The notes beneath the pieces are model-generated. The model was not told the DNA's origin, ran no database searches, and worked only from the letters and a program-made list of their open reading frames with translations. Below are positions 49,503 to 58,904 of a stretch of DNA of 64,000 bases, piece by piece. The first letter of the stretch is position 1. The number at the start of each line of letters is the position of its first letter. Source of the DNA: Streptomyces sp. ICC1 (GTDB lineage Bacteria > Actinomycetota > Actinomycetes > Streptomycetales > Streptomycetaceae); the NCBI RefSeq assembly GCF_003287935.1, contig NZ_CP030287.1, forward strand, positions 3,934,267 to 3,998,266. The letters are read 5' to 3'. A program made the translations under genes and the position numbers.

Positions 49503-49661
49503 GTGTTGCGGCTGCCGACGTTCCGGGCGGGCGGCATCAGCCGGCTGAAGCGGCTGACGCTGGTCGTGGACCGCGACCGCACGGTCCGCGAGGCCCTCTA
49601 CCCGATCCGGGACATCGAGGCGAGCGTGGCATCCGCCCTCACGGCGGTCCGCGGAGCGTAG
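49503..49661 (+). pseudogene. 3' remnant of a peroxiredoxin (AhpC/TSA) gene
   Basis: The plus-strand frame from 49,503 reads VLRLPTFRAGGISRLKRLT, then LVVDRDRTVREALYPIRDIEASVASALTAVRG, then TAG. This is the C-terminal 52 residues of an AhpC/TSA or redoxin-domain protein as known in Streptomyces. The N-terminal two thirds, including the peroxidatic cysteine, are missing. The frame meets the tnpA stub directly. Confidence 0.75.
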
Positions 49662-49699
49662 GCCCCGGCCGGCCCCGGCCCGGCCGCACGGCCCGCCCG

Positions 49700-50224
49700 T
49701 CAGGGGCGCAGGACGCGGCCCAGGACCTCGCGCGCGTACGGCTCGTCGTATTCCGCGCCCGTCAGCAGGACCTGCAGGCTGATCCCGTCCATCACCGCCA
49801 CCACCGCGCGCGCCGTCGTCGGGTCCACCCGGCCCGACAGGGACAGCGCCGCGGCCATCGACTCGCACCACTCGGCCGCCACGGAGCGCAGGGCCGGGCG
49901 GCGCAGGGCGGCCAGGTAGAGCTCGTACTCCAGCTCCGCCCGCGCCCGGTCGGCCGAGAGCAGCTCCCCCAGCAGCCCGGCCAGCGCCTGCGCGAGGTCC
50001 ACCCCGGGGGGCAGTGTCGGCGTGAACGCCTCGTTCGCCTGCCGCAGCGCCGCCACGAGGAGGTCGTCCAGGGTCGCGAAGTGGTACGTCGTGGAACCGA
50101 GCGGGACGTCCGCCTCCGCGGCCGCGCTGCGGTGGCTCAGTCCCGCGATGCCCTTCGCGCCCACCACCCGGATCGCCGCGTCGATGATGCGCTGCCTGCG
50201 CCCGGGGTCGTACCGGCGGGCCAT
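49700..50224 (-). CDS. TetR family regulator of the SMR pump
   Basis: A 174-residue regulator with helix-turn-helix RRQRIIDAAIRVVGAKGIAGLSHRSAAAEADVPLGSTTYHFATLDDLL (residues 8-55), followed by a short helical effector domain. ATG 50224 shares one base with the stop of the SMR gene (TGATG), so both genes form one coupled unit. It probably represses the pump and itself through repeats before the SMR start. Confidence 0.9.
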   Translation of the reverse strand: MARRYDPGRRQRIIDAAIRVVGAKGIAGLSHRSAAAEADVPLGSTTYHFATLDDLLVAALRQANEAFTPTLPPGVDLAQALAGLLGELLSADRARAELEYELYLAALRRPALRSVAAEWCESMAAALSLSGRVDPTTARAVVAVMDGISLQVLLTGAEYDEPYAREVLGRVLRP

Positions 50225-50547
50225 CAGTGCGCCGCCCCTCCGAGGTTCAGCAGGACGACCCCGGCGATCACCAGCACGATGCCGCCTATCTTCGCGGCGG
50301 TCGCGGCCTCCCCCATGAAGATCATGCCGATCGCGGCGATCGCCGCCGTGCCGACGCCGGCCCAGATCGCGTACGCCGTGCCGACCGACATCGACTTCAG
50401 CGTCTGCGCGAGCAGCGTGAAGGCCACGACGTACCCGACGAGGGTGATCAGCGAGGGCCACAGCTTGGTGAAGCCGTCGCTGAACTTCATGGCGGTGGTC
50501 CCGGCGACCTCGGCGGCGATGGCCGCGGCAAGCAGTACATAGGGCAT
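50224..50547 (-). CDS. SMR-family multidrug/guanidinium exporter
   Basis: A 107-residue protein with four membrane helices. PYVLLAAAIAAEVAGTTAMKFSDGFTKLWPSL contains the essential membrane Glu (AAEVAGT); WAGVGTAAIAAIGMIFMGEA is typical of EmrE/SugE. It exports small cations in exchange for protons, as a dimer. The gene is coupled to a TetR gene on its 3' side, an operon pattern common in Streptomyces. Confidence 0.94.
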   Translation of the reverse strand: MPYVLLAAAIAAEVAGTTAMKFSDGFTKLWPSLITLVGYVVAFTLLAQTLKSMSVGTAYAIWAGVGTAAIAAIGMIFMGEAATAAKIGGIVLVIAGVVLLNLGGAAH

Positions 50548-50557
50548 GCGTACAACA

Positions 50558-50583
50558 GTACAGATCGTTGCGGACACCTGTAC
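50558..50583. promoter_or_regulatory. Candidate operator of the SMR-TetR unit
   Basis: GTACAG (50558-50563) and CTGTAC (50578-50583) form an inverted repeat with a 14-base spacer, 10-36 bases upstream of the SMR ATG. A second GTAC-N4-GTAC occurs at 50550-50561. Plausible TetR site. Confidence 0.35.
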
Positions 50584-50591
50584 ACATCCGT

Positions 50592-50623
50592 GAGGGCCTG
50601 GCGACCGAGCTCACCAGGCCCTC
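50592..50623 (-). terminator. Terminator of the secreted-protein gene
   Basis: A 10-bp stem (50592-50601 with 50614-50623, loop 12 bases), about 40 bases past the stop at 50662. Between them lies the direct repeat CTCCGAGGAG twice (50641-50660). Confidence 0.6.
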
Positions 50624-50661
50624 CGAGGGACTCCCCGACGCTCCGAGGAGCTCCGAGGAGC

Positions 50662-52062
50662 TCAGTTCAGCGTGAACCAGGCCGCGCGCGCCTTCTTCCA
50701 CTCCGGGTGCGCGAGGTCCTTGGCTTCCGTGCCGTCCCCGTAGAGGTCGGCGGAGCCGCTGTCGGTGATCAGCTGGACGCGGGCGCCGGGCACCCGCAGG
50801 TCGGGAACGGCCACGATGGCTTCCCAGCCGCCCGGGTCGGTGGTGGGCAGGTCCGCCCGCTTGACCGGGGCGTGGCCCGCGATCCCGTCCCACTGGTAGA
50901 GCGCGTAGGGGTCGGAGTTGTCGTCCGCCGCCCACGAGCCGGCCAGGATCAGGTACTGGTCGGCCGCGTTCTTGCGGATGTCGCGGACGGCCAGGCCGCC
51001 GAGGTTCATCTCGATCGGCTCGCCGAAGACCGGCTTGGCCGCACCGGAGAGCACCTTGTCGATGTTGGTGACGGGCACGACGAGCGCCTTGCCGCCGGGC
51101 ACCGCGGGAGCCAGCGGGGCCCGGAAGCCCAAGTAGGCGGTGCTGGTGGAGCCGGGCGCGAACTCCAGGCCCTCCACGTTGAAGCCGTCGATGCTCTTGG
51201 GGATCCGGCCCGCCGCCGTGCCGGCCGCGAAGCCGTAGCGGTTTCCGTTCGCCGTGTCCCAGGCGATCAGGTCCTCGCGCAGGGCCTTGTACGCCGAGCC
51301 GAAGACGATCTCGGTGGCGGCGCCCGTCCCCACGAGCCTGGTCGTGAAGACGGTGTTGCGCTCGGCCTTGTACTTGCCGTCCTTGTTGTTGCCGAGCGAG
51401 CCCGTCCAGTACACAGTGTCGCCGACCCGGGCGGCCGCCTCGATGTCGGCTTCCTTCTTGGCGCCGAGCGCGGCGCCGAGGTCCCAGCTCTTCACCGGGG
51501 CGCCCGAGCGGGCACGGTCGTACAGGCGCAGCACGTTGCTCTCGTCGTCGGCCACCAGCGCGTAGCCGCCGCCCACGTCCACGGCGGCCGAGGCGTCGGA
51601 GGAGCCGGTGAGGTAGCGGGTGGCGAAGGCCCCGGAGCCCACGCGCGCCGAGGCGGCGTAGGAGAGGGTGGCCGTGGCCGTCTTCCCGCCGCGGCCGGTC
51701 ACCTTGAGCGTCAGGTCCGTGTAGCCCTGGCCGCGCGGGTGGACGGTCAGCTCACGGCCGGTGCGCGTCCGCTCGATCCGCACGTCGCCGGGCCGGGCGA
51801 CGGCCGGGTTGCTGGAGGAGACGACGGTGACCCTGAGGAAGGCGGCGGACGTCCCGTCCTGCGCGATGTCCAGGGTCACGCCGGGGTCCGCGAAGGCGCC
51901 GACGGCCCCGGACAGGTGGCCGGCGGAGAGCGCGATGGTCGGATCGGCGGCGGCGTCCTGGGCGGCGTACGCGGGCGCGGTCAGCCCGGCGACGAGCAGG
52001 GCGGCGGCCCCGGCGGCTCCCACGGCACCCAGGCGGCGTGCCGGTGAAAGGCGAACGGTCAC
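50662..52062 (-). CDS. Secreted beta-propeller-like protein, unknown function
   Basis: A 466-residue protein with a signal peptide (LGAVGAAGAAALLVAGLTAPAYAAQ, about residues 12-36). An Ig-like N-terminal part (residues 40-125, LTVHPRGQGYTDLTLKVTGRGGKTATATLSY) precedes a propeller-like region (YALVADDESNVLRLYDR, KKEADIEAAARVGDTVYWTGSLGNNKDG, DGFNVEGLEFAPGSTSTAYLGFRAPL) that resembles DUF3616-type proteins. GTG 52062 follows GAGGACCTTCT. It is probably extracellular; ligand unknown. Confidence 0.75.
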   Translation of the reverse strand: MTVRLSPARRLGAVGAAGAAALLVAGLTAPAYAAQDAAADPTIALSAGHLSGAVGAFADPGVTLDIAQDGTSAAFLRVTVVSSSNPAVARPGDVRIERTRTGRELTVHPRGQGYTDLTLKVTGRGGKTATATLSYAASARVGSGAFATRYLTGSSDASAAVDVGGGYALVADDESNVLRLYDRARSGAPVKSWDLGAALGAKKEADIEAAARVGDTVYWTGSLGNNKDGKYKAERNTVFTTRLVGTGAATEIVFGSAYKALREDLIAWDTANGNRYGFAAGTAAGRIPKSIDGFNVEGLEFAPGSTSTAYLGFRAPLAPAVPGGKALVVPVTNIDKVLSGAAKPVFGEPIEMNLGGLAVRDIRKNAADQYLILAGSWAADDNSDPYALYQWDGIAGHAPVKRADLPTTDPGGWEAIVAVPDLRVPGARVQLITDSGSADLYGDGTEAKDLAHPEWKKARAAWFTLN

Positions 52063-52165
52063 AGAAGGTCCTCTCGAGTGCGCCGTCGCGTTGTGACGGC
52101 CGTCGAGAAGATTCGGCCACCGTGGCCAACTCCCGGTGCACGCCGCCCGTCGGAGGGGAAAACAG

Positions 52166-52197
52166 AGGACCCCCGGCACACCCGTGCCGGGGGTCCT
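52166..52197 (-). terminator. suf operon terminator
   Basis: A perfect 14-bp stem (52166-52179 with 52184-52197) and ACCC loop, about 90 bases past the last suf gene and ahead of the promoter of the secreted-protein gene. Confidence 0.8.
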
Positions 52198-52261
52198 GTG
52201 TTCACTCGCCCGCTGACCGCGGTCCATCTCGGATCATCCGAAGATCGCCGGGGTCAGCTCG

Positions 52262-52288
52262 GATCAGCTGGTGATCAGCTGGTGATCA
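52262..52288. repeat. Short tandem repeat at the end of the suf operon
   Basis: GATCAGCTGGT occurs twice and is followed by GATCAG, overlapping the last stop codon. Possibly replication slippage; no function suggested. Confidence 0.7.
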
Positions 52289-52630
52289 GACGTTGAAGCC
52301 GAGGGCGCGCAGCTGCTCGCGGCCGTCGTCGGTGATCTTGTCCGGGCCCCACGGGGGCATCCAGACCCAGTTGATGCGCAGTTCGCTGACGATGCCGTCC
52401 GTCGCCGACTTCGCCTGGTCCTCGATGACGTCCGTCAGCGGGCAGGCCGCGGACGTGAGCGTCATGTCGAGGGTGGCGATGTTCGCGTCGTCGACGTGGA
52501 TGCCGTAGATCAGGCCCAGGTTGACGACGTCGATGCCCAGCTCGGGGTCGACCACGTCGTAGAGGGCCTCGCGGACCTCTTCCTCGGTGGCCGGCTTGAT
52601 CGACGCCTCGGGCGTCGCGTTCTCGGTCAT
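52286..52630 (-). CDS. sufT: SufT-like Fe-S cluster assembly protein (MIP18/DUF59)
   Basis: A 114-residue MIP18-domain protein (VREALYDVVDPELGIDVVNLGLIYGI; MTLTSAACPLTDVIEDQ with the conserved Cys). Such proteins help Fe-S cluster maturation at the end of SUF systems. ATG 52630 overlaps the sufU stop (ATGA). The N-terminus is acidic and short. Last gene of the operon. Confidence 0.9.
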   Translation of the reverse strand: MTENATPEASIKPATEEEVREALYDVVDPELGIDVVNLGLIYGIHVDDANIATLDMTLTSAACPLTDVIEDQAKSATDGIVSELRINWVWMPPWGPDKITDDGREQLRALGFNV

Positions 52631-53088
52631 GCCGTCTTCCTCTCGGCGTCGCCCAGTGCCTGGGCGGTCGCGTCCTTCCACGCCATCCAGCTCAGCAGAG
52701 CACACTTCACCCGGGCCGGATATTTGGAGACGCCGGCGAACGCGACCGCGTCCTCCAGCACCTCCTCCATGGCCTCGTCGGGCTCCATCTTGCCCTTGGA
52801 CTGCATCAGTTCCAGGAAGACTTCCTGGATCTTCCGCGCCTCGCCCAGCTCCTTGCCGACGAGCAGTTCGTTCAGTATCGACGCGCCGGCCTGGCTGATG
52901 GAGCAGCCCTGGCCCTCGTACGAGATGTCCGTGAGGGTCTCGCCGTCGTACTTCACGCGCAGGGTGATCTCGTCACCGCACGTCGGGTTGACGTGGTGCA
53001 CCTCGGCGTCGCCGTCGCGCAGGCCACGCCCGCGCGGGTGCTTGTAGTGGTCCAGGATCAGTTCCTGGTACATCGATTCCAGCTTCAC
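52627..53088 (-). CDS. sufU: SufU sulfur-transfer protein
   Basis: A 153-residue IscU-fold, zinc-type SufU. The three conserved cysteines are in NPTCGDE, GQGCSISQAG and RVKCALLSW. It receives sulfur from SufS and passes it to SufBCD. GTG 53088 is the start (VKLESMYQELILDHYKHP). It lies 29 bases past sufS and overlaps the next gene. Confidence 0.95.
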   Translation of the reverse strand: MKLESMYQELILDHYKHPRGRGLRDGDAEVHHVNPTCGDEITLRVKYDGETLTDISYEGQGCSISQAGASILNELLVGKELGEARKIQEVFLELMQSKGKMEPDEAMEEVLEDAVAFAGVSKYPARVKCALLSWMAWKDATAQALGDAERKTA

Positions 53089-53117
53089 TGCGCCCTCGTC
53101 GCCTTCGTCGCTTCGTC

Positions 53118-54374
53118 TTATCCGAAGAAGTTCCGTACGTGCTCCAGCCCGTCGATCAGCGCGTCGACCTCGGCCGGAGAGGAGTACAGGTAGAAAGACG
53201 CTCGCGTCGTCGCCGGAATTCCGTACCGGAGGCAGACCGGGCGGGCGCAGTGGTGTCCCACGCGGACCGCGATGCCCTGCTCGTCCAGTACCTGGCCGAC
53301 GTCGTGCGGGTGGATGTCGCCGAGCACGAAGGAGATCGCGGCGCCGCGGTCCTCGGCCGTGGTGGGGCCGATGATCCGCAGGTCCGGGACCTCCGAGAGA
53401 CGCTTGATCGCGTACTCGGTGATCGCGTGCTCGTGCGCGGCGATCTTGTCCATGCCGATCGCGGTCAGGTAGTCCACGGCCGCGCCGAGGCCGATGGCCT
53501 GGGCGATCGGGGGCGTGCCGGCCTCGAACTTGTGCGGCGCCGGGGCGTACGTCGAGGAGTGCATCGAGACGGTTTCGATCATCTCGCCGCCGCCCAGGAA
53601 GGGCGGCAGGTCCTCGAGCAGCTCCTGGCGGCCCCACAGGACGCCGATGCCGGTCGGGCCGCACATCTTGTGGCCGGTGAAGGCCACGAAGTCGGCGCCG
53701 AGTGCCTGGACGTCGAGCGGCATGTGCGGAGCGGCCTGCGAGGCGTCGATCAGCACCAGCGCGCCGACCTCCTGCGCCCGCCGGACGATCGCGTCGGTCG
53801 GGTTGACCGTGCCCATGATGTTGGAGACCAGCGTGAAGGAGACGATCTTCGTCTTCTCCGTGATGACCTCTTCGATGTTGGACAGGTCCAGGCGGCCGTC
53901 ATCGGTCAGGCCGAACCACTTCAGCTTCGCACCGGTGCGCTGCGCGAGCAGCTGCCACGGGACGATGTTGGAGTGGTGCTCCATCTCCGTGATGGCGATC
54001 TCGGTCTCGCGGTCGACCCGGTAGGGCTCGTCCGCCCAGCCGAGCATGTTCGCGACCAGGTTGAGCGACTCCGAGGCGTTCTTGGTGAAGATCACCTCGT
54101 TGCGGCTCGGTGCGTTGATGAAGGCGGCGACCTTGTCGCGGGCACCCTCGTACAGCGCCGTGGCCTCCTCGGCCAGCACGTGCACGCCACGGTGGACGTT
54201 GGCGTTGTGCTGCTCGTAGTACTCGTTCAGCGCGTCGAGCACCTGGCGCGGCTTCTGCGAGGTCGCCGCGTTGTCCAGGTAAACGATCTTCTTCCCGTCG
54301 TGGACCACACGATCCAGCAGGGGGAAGTCCTTGCGGATCGCCTCGATGTCGAGGAGGCCAGGCAGCTGTGTCAC
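53118..54374 (-). CDS. sufS: Cysteine desulfurase SufS
   Basis: A 418-residue type II PLP desulfurase giving sulfane sulfur from cysteine. LDNAATSQKPRQV, EHHSNIVPW, the PLP lysine in FTGHKMCGPTGIG, and the catalytic loop VGHHCARPVC with the nucleophilic Cys are all present. GTG 54374 overlaps the sufC stop (GTGA). Confidence 0.96.
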   Translation of the reverse strand: MTQLPGLLDIEAIRKDFPLLDRVVHDGKKIVYLDNAATSQKPRQVLDALNEYYEQHNANVHRGVHVLAEEATALYEGARDKVAAFINAPSRNEVIFTKNASESLNLVANMLGWADEPYRVDRETEIAITEMEHHSNIVPWQLLAQRTGAKLKWFGLTDDGRLDLSNIEEVITEKTKIVSFTLVSNIMGTVNPTDAIVRRAQEVGALVLIDASQAAPHMPLDVQALGADFVAFTGHKMCGPTGIGVLWGRQELLEDLPPFLGGGEMIETVSMHSSTYAPAPHKFEAGTPPIAQAIGLGAAVDYLTAIGMDKIAAHEHAITEYAIKRLSEVPDLRIIGPTTAEDRGAAISFVLGDIHPHDVGQVLDEQGIAVRVGHHCARPVCLRYGIPATTRASFYLYSSPAEVDALIDGLEHVRNFFG

Positions 54375-55138
54375 GCGGTCGCGCCACCCTTCGTGCTGTA
54401 GGACTCGTAGCCCTCGGCCTCCAGCTTGTCGGCGAGCTCGGCGCCGCCGGACTCGACGATGCGGCCCTCGGAGAAGACGTGGACGAAGTCGGGCTTGATG
54501 TAGCGGAGGATCCGCGTGTAGTGCGTGATCAGCAGGGTGCCGGTGTCGCCGGTGTCGCGGACGCGGTTGACGCCCTCGGAGACCTGGCGCAGGGCGTCGA
54601 CGTCGAGGCCGGAGTCGGTCTCGTCGAGGATCGCGATCTTCGGCTTCAGGAGCTCCAGCTGCAGGATCTCGTGGCGCTTCTTCTCACCGCCGGAGAAGCC
54701 CTCGTTGACGTTGCGCTCGGCGAAGGCCGGGTCCATCTGGAGCTGCTCCATCGCGGACTTGACCTCCTTCACCCAGGTACGCAGCTTCGGCGCCTCGCCG
54801 CGGATGGCGGTGGCCGAGGTGCGCAGGAAGTTGGAGACCGAGACGCCGGGGATCTCGACCGGGTACTGCATCGCGAGGAACATGCCGGCGCGGGCGCGCT
54901 CGTCGACGGACATCTCCAGGACGTCTTCGCCGTCGAGGGTCACGGTGCCGCTGGTGATGGTGTACTTCGGGTGACCGGCGAGGGCGTAGGCGAGGGTGGA
55001 CTTGCCGGAGCCGTTCGGACCCATGATGGCGTGCGTCTCACCCTGCTTGATGGTGAGCTCGACGCCCTTGAGGATCTCGCGGGCGCCGTTCTCGGCCTCG
55101 ACGGAGACGTGCAGGTCGTGGATTTCAAGCGTTGCCAT
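54371..55138 (-). CDS. sufC: SufC ATPase
   Basis: A 255-residue ABC-type ATPase of the SufBC2D scaffold. Walker A is IMGPNGSGKST, the signature is FSGGEKKRHEILQL, Walker B is IAILDETDSGLDVDAL. ATG 55138 begins MATLEIHDLHVSVE; the upstream in-frame start is inside the preceding gap. It lies 7 bases after the Rieske gene. Confidence 0.96.
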   Translation of the reverse strand: MATLEIHDLHVSVEAENGAREILKGVELTIKQGETHAIMGPNGSGKSTLAYALAGHPKYTITSGTVTLDGEDVLEMSVDERARAGMFLAMQYPVEIPGVSVSNFLRTSATAIRGEAPKLRTWVKEVKSAMEQLQMDPAFAERNVNEGFSGGEKKRHEILQLELLKPKIAILDETDSGLDVDALRQVSEGVNRVRDTGDTGTLLITHYTRILRYIKPDFVHVFSEGRIVESGGAELADKLEAEGYESYSTKGGATA

Positions 55139-55145
55139 GGATACC

Positions 55146-55475
55146 TCAGGACTCCTGGGTGAGGGAGGCGCGTACGTCAACGAGGACGCTGCCCCCTTCG
55201 ATCTTTACGGGGTATACGGGGACGGGGCGCGTCGCGGGCAGACCGGACGGCTTGCCGGTGCGCAGGTCGAAGGACGACCCGTGCAGCCAGCACTCGATCA
55301 TGCAGTCTTCCACCTCGCCCTCCGAGAGCGAGACGTTCGCGTGCGAGCAGATGTCGTTGATCGCGAACACCTCCCCCCCGGTGGAGACGAGGGACACCGG
55401 CGTGCCGTCGAGTTCCACCCGCTTGGGGGTGTTCTCCTCCAGCTCGCTCAGCGCGCAGGCCTTGACGTAGGCCAT
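55146..55475 (-). CDS. Rieske-type ferredoxin within the suf operon
   Basis: A 109-residue Rieske 2Fe-2S domain. The cluster ligands are CSH (NDICSHANVSLSEG) and CxxH in MIECWLHGSSFDLRTG. It resembles the NirD/dioxygenase-ferredoxin group and is regularly found between sufD and sufC in actinobacteria. It may supply electrons to cluster assembly. Its start shares one base with the sufD stop. Confidence 0.93.
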   Translation of the reverse strand: MAYVKACALSELEENTPKRVELDGTPVSLVSTGGEVFAINDICSHANVSLSEGEVEDCMIECWLHGSSFDLRTGKPSGLPATRPVPVYPVKIEGGSVLVDVRASLTQES

Positions 55476-56653
55476 CAGACGGACGCCTGCAGCTCGGTTT
55501 CGATCTTCGCGAGCAGGCGCTCCTCGATGTCGGGGACACCGATCTGCTGGACGAGCTCGCCGAAGAAGCCGCGGACGACCAGCCGGCGGGCCGTGTCGGC
55601 CGGGATGCCGCGGGACTGGAGGTAGAAGAGCTGCTCATCGTCGAAGCGGCCGGTCGCCGAGGCGTGGCCGGCGCCGACGATCTCGCCGGTCTCGATCTCC
55701 AGGTTCGGCACCGAGTCGACCCGCGCGCCGTCCGTGAGGACGAGGTTGCGGTTCATCTCGTAGGTGTCGGTGCCCTCGGCGGTCTTCTCGATGAGCACGT
55801 CACCGATCCAGACGGCGTGGGCGTCCTGGCCCTGCAGCGCGCCCTTGTAGACCACGTGCGACTTGCAGTGCGGGGCCTTGTGGTCGACCAGGAGGCGGTG
55901 CTCCTGGTGCTGGCCGGCGTCCGTGAAGTACAGGCCGAAGAGCTCGGCCTCGCCGCCGGGGCCCGCGTAGTTCACGCGCGGGTGGAGGCGTACGAGGTCG
56001 CCGCCGAAGGTGACGATGATCGACTTGAAGGTCGCGTCGCGGCCGATCAGGGCGTTGTGCTGGGAGACGTGGACGGCGGTGTCGTCCCAGTCCTGCACGG
56101 ACACCACGGTGAGCTTGGCGCCGTCGCCGACGAGGAAGTCGACGTTGGCGGCGCGCACGCCGTCACCGGTGTGGTCGATGACGATGACAGCCTCGGCGAA
56201 GGCCTGGACGTCGAAGACGGTGTGGCCGAAGGTCGTGCCGCCCTCGCCGTGCAGCGAGACGCGCACGGGCTCGGTCAGCACGGTCTCCTTGGGCACGGTG
56301 ACGACCGTGGCCTTGGCGAAGGACGAGAACGCCTGGGCGGCGATCCGGTCCACCGGGGTGCCCGCCTTGCCGATGCGCGCGTCGCCGCGCTCCACCGACT
56401 CGACCGTGACGCCCTCGGGCGCGTCGATCTGGGCCTTCATCGTGCCGTTGGCGACCGCGGTGCCGTCGTGCAGGCCCTTGAGCCGGGCGAGCGGCGTGAA
56501 GCGCCACTCCTCCTCGCGGCCGTTGGGCACGGGGAAGTCCGCCACGTCGAAGGACGGGGGGGCACTCATCCGGGTGGCGACGGTGGACTCGGCGGCCACC
56601 GCGATCGCGCCGGCGGTGGTCGAACCCGCCGGAATGTTCTGAGCCTCAGCCAT
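55475..56653 (-). CDS. sufD: SufD scaffold subunit
   Basis: A 392-residue SufB/D-family protein. FPVPNGREEEWRFTPLARLKGL at the start and the beta-helix core lead to HKAPHCKSHVVYKGALQGQDAHAVWIGDVLI and the C-terminal GHASATGRFDDEQLFYLQSRGI. It forms the SufBC2D complex with SufB and SufC. ATG 56653 is the start; a 59-base gap separates it from sufB. Confidence 0.95.
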   Translation of the reverse strand: MAEAQNIPAGSTTAGAIAVAAESTVATRMSAPPSFDVADFPVPNGREEEWRFTPLARLKGLHDGTAVANGTMKAQIDAPEGVTVESVERGDARIGKAGTPVDRIAAQAFSSFAKATVVTVPKETVLTEPVRVSLHGEGGTTFGHTVFDVQAFAEAVIVIDHTGDGVRAANVDFLVGDGAKLTVVSVQDWDDTAVHVSQHNALIGRDATFKSIIVTFGGDLVRLHPRVNYAGPGGEAELFGLYFTDAGQHQEHRLLVDHKAPHCKSHVVYKGALQGQDAHAVWIGDVLIEKTAEGTDTYEMNRNLVLTDGARVDSVPNLEIETGEIVGAGHASATGRFDDEQLFYLQSRGIPADTARRLVVRGFFGELVQQIGVPDIEERLLAKIETELQASV

Positions 56654-56712
56654 GGCTGTCGTGTTGCTCTCTTCCTTAAAGAATCTGCTGCGGGACGTCG
56701 GGCGGGCCGGGA

Positions 56713-58128
56713 CTATCCGACCGAGCCCTCCATCTGCAGCTCGATCAGCCGGTTCAGCTCCAGCGCGTACTCCATCGGCAGCTCGCGGGCGATCGGCTCG
56801 ACGAAGCCGCGCACGATCATCGCCATGGCCTCGAACTCCGTCAGACCGCGGCTCATCAGGTAGAAGAGCTGGTCGTCGGAGACCTTGGAGACGGTCGCCT
56901 CGTGGCCCATGGACACGTCGTCCTCGCGGACGTCCACGTAGGGGTAGGTGTCCGAGCGGGAGATGGTGTCGACCAGGAGCGCGTCGCACAGCACGTTGGA
57001 CTTGGAGCCGTGGGCGCCTTCGCCGATCTCGACCAGGCCGCGGTACGAGGTGCGGCCGCCGCCTCGCGCCACCGACTTGGAGACGATGTTGGAGGAGGTG
57101 TTCGGCGCCATGTGGACCATCTTGGAGCCGGCGTCCTGGTGCTGGCCCTCGCCCGCGAAGGCGATGGAGAGGGTCTCGCCCTTGGCGTGCTCGCCCATCA
57201 GGTAGACGGCCGGGTACTTCATGGTGACCTTGGAACCGATGTTGCCGTCGATCCACTCCATGGTCGCGCCCTCGTACGCCACGGCGCGCTTGGTGACCAG
57301 GTTGTAGACGTTGTTCGACCAGTTCTGGATCGTCGTGTAGCGGCAGCGGCCGCCCTTCTTCACGATGATCTCGACCACGGCGCTGTGCAGCGAGTCCGAG
57401 GAGTAGATCGGGGCGGTGCAGCCCTCGACGTAGTGGACGTAGGCGTCCTCGTCGACGATGATCAGCGTCCGCTCGAACTGGCCCATGTTCTCCGTGTTGA
57501 TACGGAAGTAGGCCTGGAGCGGGATGTCGACCTTGACGCCCTTGGGGACGTAGATGAACGAGCCGCCCGACCACACGGCGGTGTTCAGCGAGGCGAACTT
57601 GTTGTCGCCGACCGGGATGACCGTGCCGAAGTACTCCTGGAAGAGCTCCGGGTGCGTCTTCAGCGCGGTGTCCGTGTCGAGGAAGATGACGCCCTGCTCC
57701 TCCAGGTCCTCACGGATCTGGTGGTAGACGACCTCGGACTCGTACTGGGCCGCGACACCGGCGACGAGGCGCTGCTTCTCTGCCTCCGGGATGCCGAGCC
57801 TGTCGTACGTGTTCTTGATGTCCTCCGGCAGGTCCTCCCAAGAAGCGGCCTGCTTCTCGGTGGAACGCACGAAGTACTTGATGTTGTCGAAGTCGATGCC
57901 GCTGAGGTCGGAACCCCAGTTGGGCATGGGCTTCTTGCCGAACAGCTTGAGGCCCTTGAGGCGGAGGTTCAGCATCCACTCCGGCTCGGACTTCTTCGCC
58001 GAGATGTCGCGGACGACCTCTTCGGACAGACCCCGCTTGGCCGTGGCACCGGCCGCGTCGGAGTCGGCCCAGCCGTATTCGTAGGTGCCCAGGCCATCGA
58101 GCTCAGGGTGAGCAATCTCCGTGGTCAT
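56713..58128 (-). CDS. sufB: SufB scaffold subunit
   Basis: A 471-residue scaffold on which the 4Fe-4S cluster is built. [48 protein letters not shown], and [20 protein letters not shown] (containing the conserved Cys) match SufB. The C-terminal [22 protein letters not shown] is intact. ATG 58128 overlaps the sufR stop (ATGA). Confidence 0.96.
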   Translation of the reverse strand: MTTEIAHPELDGLGTYEYGWADSDAAGATAKRGLSEEVVRDISAKKSEPEWMLNLRLKGLKLFGKKPMPNWGSDLSGIDFDNIKYFVRSTEKQAASWEDLPEDIKNTYDRLGIPEAEKQRLVAGVAAQYESEVVYHQIREDLEEQGVIFLDTDTALKTHPELFQEYFGTVIPVGDNKFASLNTAVWSGGSFIYVPKGVKVDIPLQAYFRINTENMGQFERTLIIVDEDAYVHYVEGCTAPIYSSDSLHSAVVEIIVKKGGRCRYTTIQNWSNNVYNLVTKRAVAYEGATMEWIDGNIGSKVTMKYPAVYLMGEHAKGETLSIAFAGEGQHQDAGSKMVHMAPNTSSNIVSKSVARGGGRTSYRGLVEIGEGAHGSKSNVLCDALLVDTISRSDTYPYVDVREDDVSMGHEATVSKVSDDQLFYLMSRGLTEFEAMAMIVRGFVEPIARELPMEYALELNRLIELQMEGSVG

Positions 58129-58904
58129 GCGGGGTTCCTCCCGGCCGTTCTTGCAGATACTGATGTGTCGGTCTGTGCGGCGCCTGCGGCACCGACGCCG
58201 CTTCCGCTGCGCGGAATGAACGTCGTGCACACCCCGTCGCCGTGGGCGATCGTGGCGAGACGCTGCACGTGCGTCCCGAGCAGGCGGGAGAAGATCTCGG
58301 TCTCCGCCTCGCAGAGCTGCGGGAACTGCTCGGCAACGTGTGCGACCGGGCAGTGGTGCTGGCAGAGCTGTTCACCGCTGTGCGGACCGGGAGCGCTCTT
58401 CGCCGTAGCAGCGTACCCGTCTCCGGTCAACGCCTTGGCAAGGGCCTCGGCCCGGCTTTCGGGGGCGGCCGCCTCCACGGCCTCCCGGTAAGTCTCCGCC
58501 TGCGCCGCCAGTCTCGCCTTCGCGAAGGCGGCGACCGCCGCTTCTCCCTGCACACCGCCGCCGGCGGCCTGCGCGATCCAGCGCATGGCGTCCGCGGCGA
58601 GCGTGTCGTAGGACTGGTCGAAGGCGTCCCGTCCGCAGTCGGTCAGCGCGAAGACCTTGGCGGGCCGGCCCCGGGTGCGAGCGCCGTACACGCGCTGCTC
58701 TCGGGGTGCGACCACGTCGTCGGCGACGAGCGTGTCGAGGTGGCGGCGAACGGCGGCCTGGGTGAGGCCGAGACGCAGTGCGAGGTCGGCGACGGTGGAA
58801 GGACCGTGGTCCAGGATCGACCGCGCGACCCGGTTGCGGGTTGACCGCTCGCCGGTCGCGAGTTCGCCCTGGGGGGCCTCGCTCATCCGTTCGCCGTATT
58901 TCAC
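58125..58904 (-). CDS. sufR: SufR iron-sulfur-sensing repressor
   Basis: A 259-residue DeoR/ArsR-like regulator. The winged helix is at residues 20-80 ([37 protein letters not shown]). The C-terminal domain carries CQHHC followed by a third Cys 12 residues later ([10 protein letters not shown]), a likely 4Fe-4S site. Holo-SufR represses suf and releases it when clusters are lost. GTG 58904 is used, although ATG 58886 is also in frame; neither has a clear ribosome site, so the mRNA may be leaderless. The operator lies at the start codon. Confidence 0.92.
   Translation of the reverse strand: MKYGERMSEAPQGELATGERSTRNRVARSILDHGPSTVADLALRLGLTQAAVRRHLDTLVADDVVAPREQRVYGARTRGRPAKVFALTDCGRDAFDQSYDTLAADAMRWIAQAAGGGVQGEAAVAAFAKARLAAQAETYREAVEAAAPESRAEALAKALTGDGYAATAKSAPGPHSGEQLCQHHCPVAHVAEQFPQLCEAETEIFSRLLGTHVQRLATIAHGDGVCTTFIPRSGSGVGAAGAAQTDTSVSARTAGRNPA

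Noticed and set aside
48017..49661. Idea that the IS region is a CRISPR or prophage remnant
   Set aside because: No spaced direct repeats, integrase, phage structural genes or att-like repeats were seen. TnpB/TnpA and the subterminal hairpin explain it.
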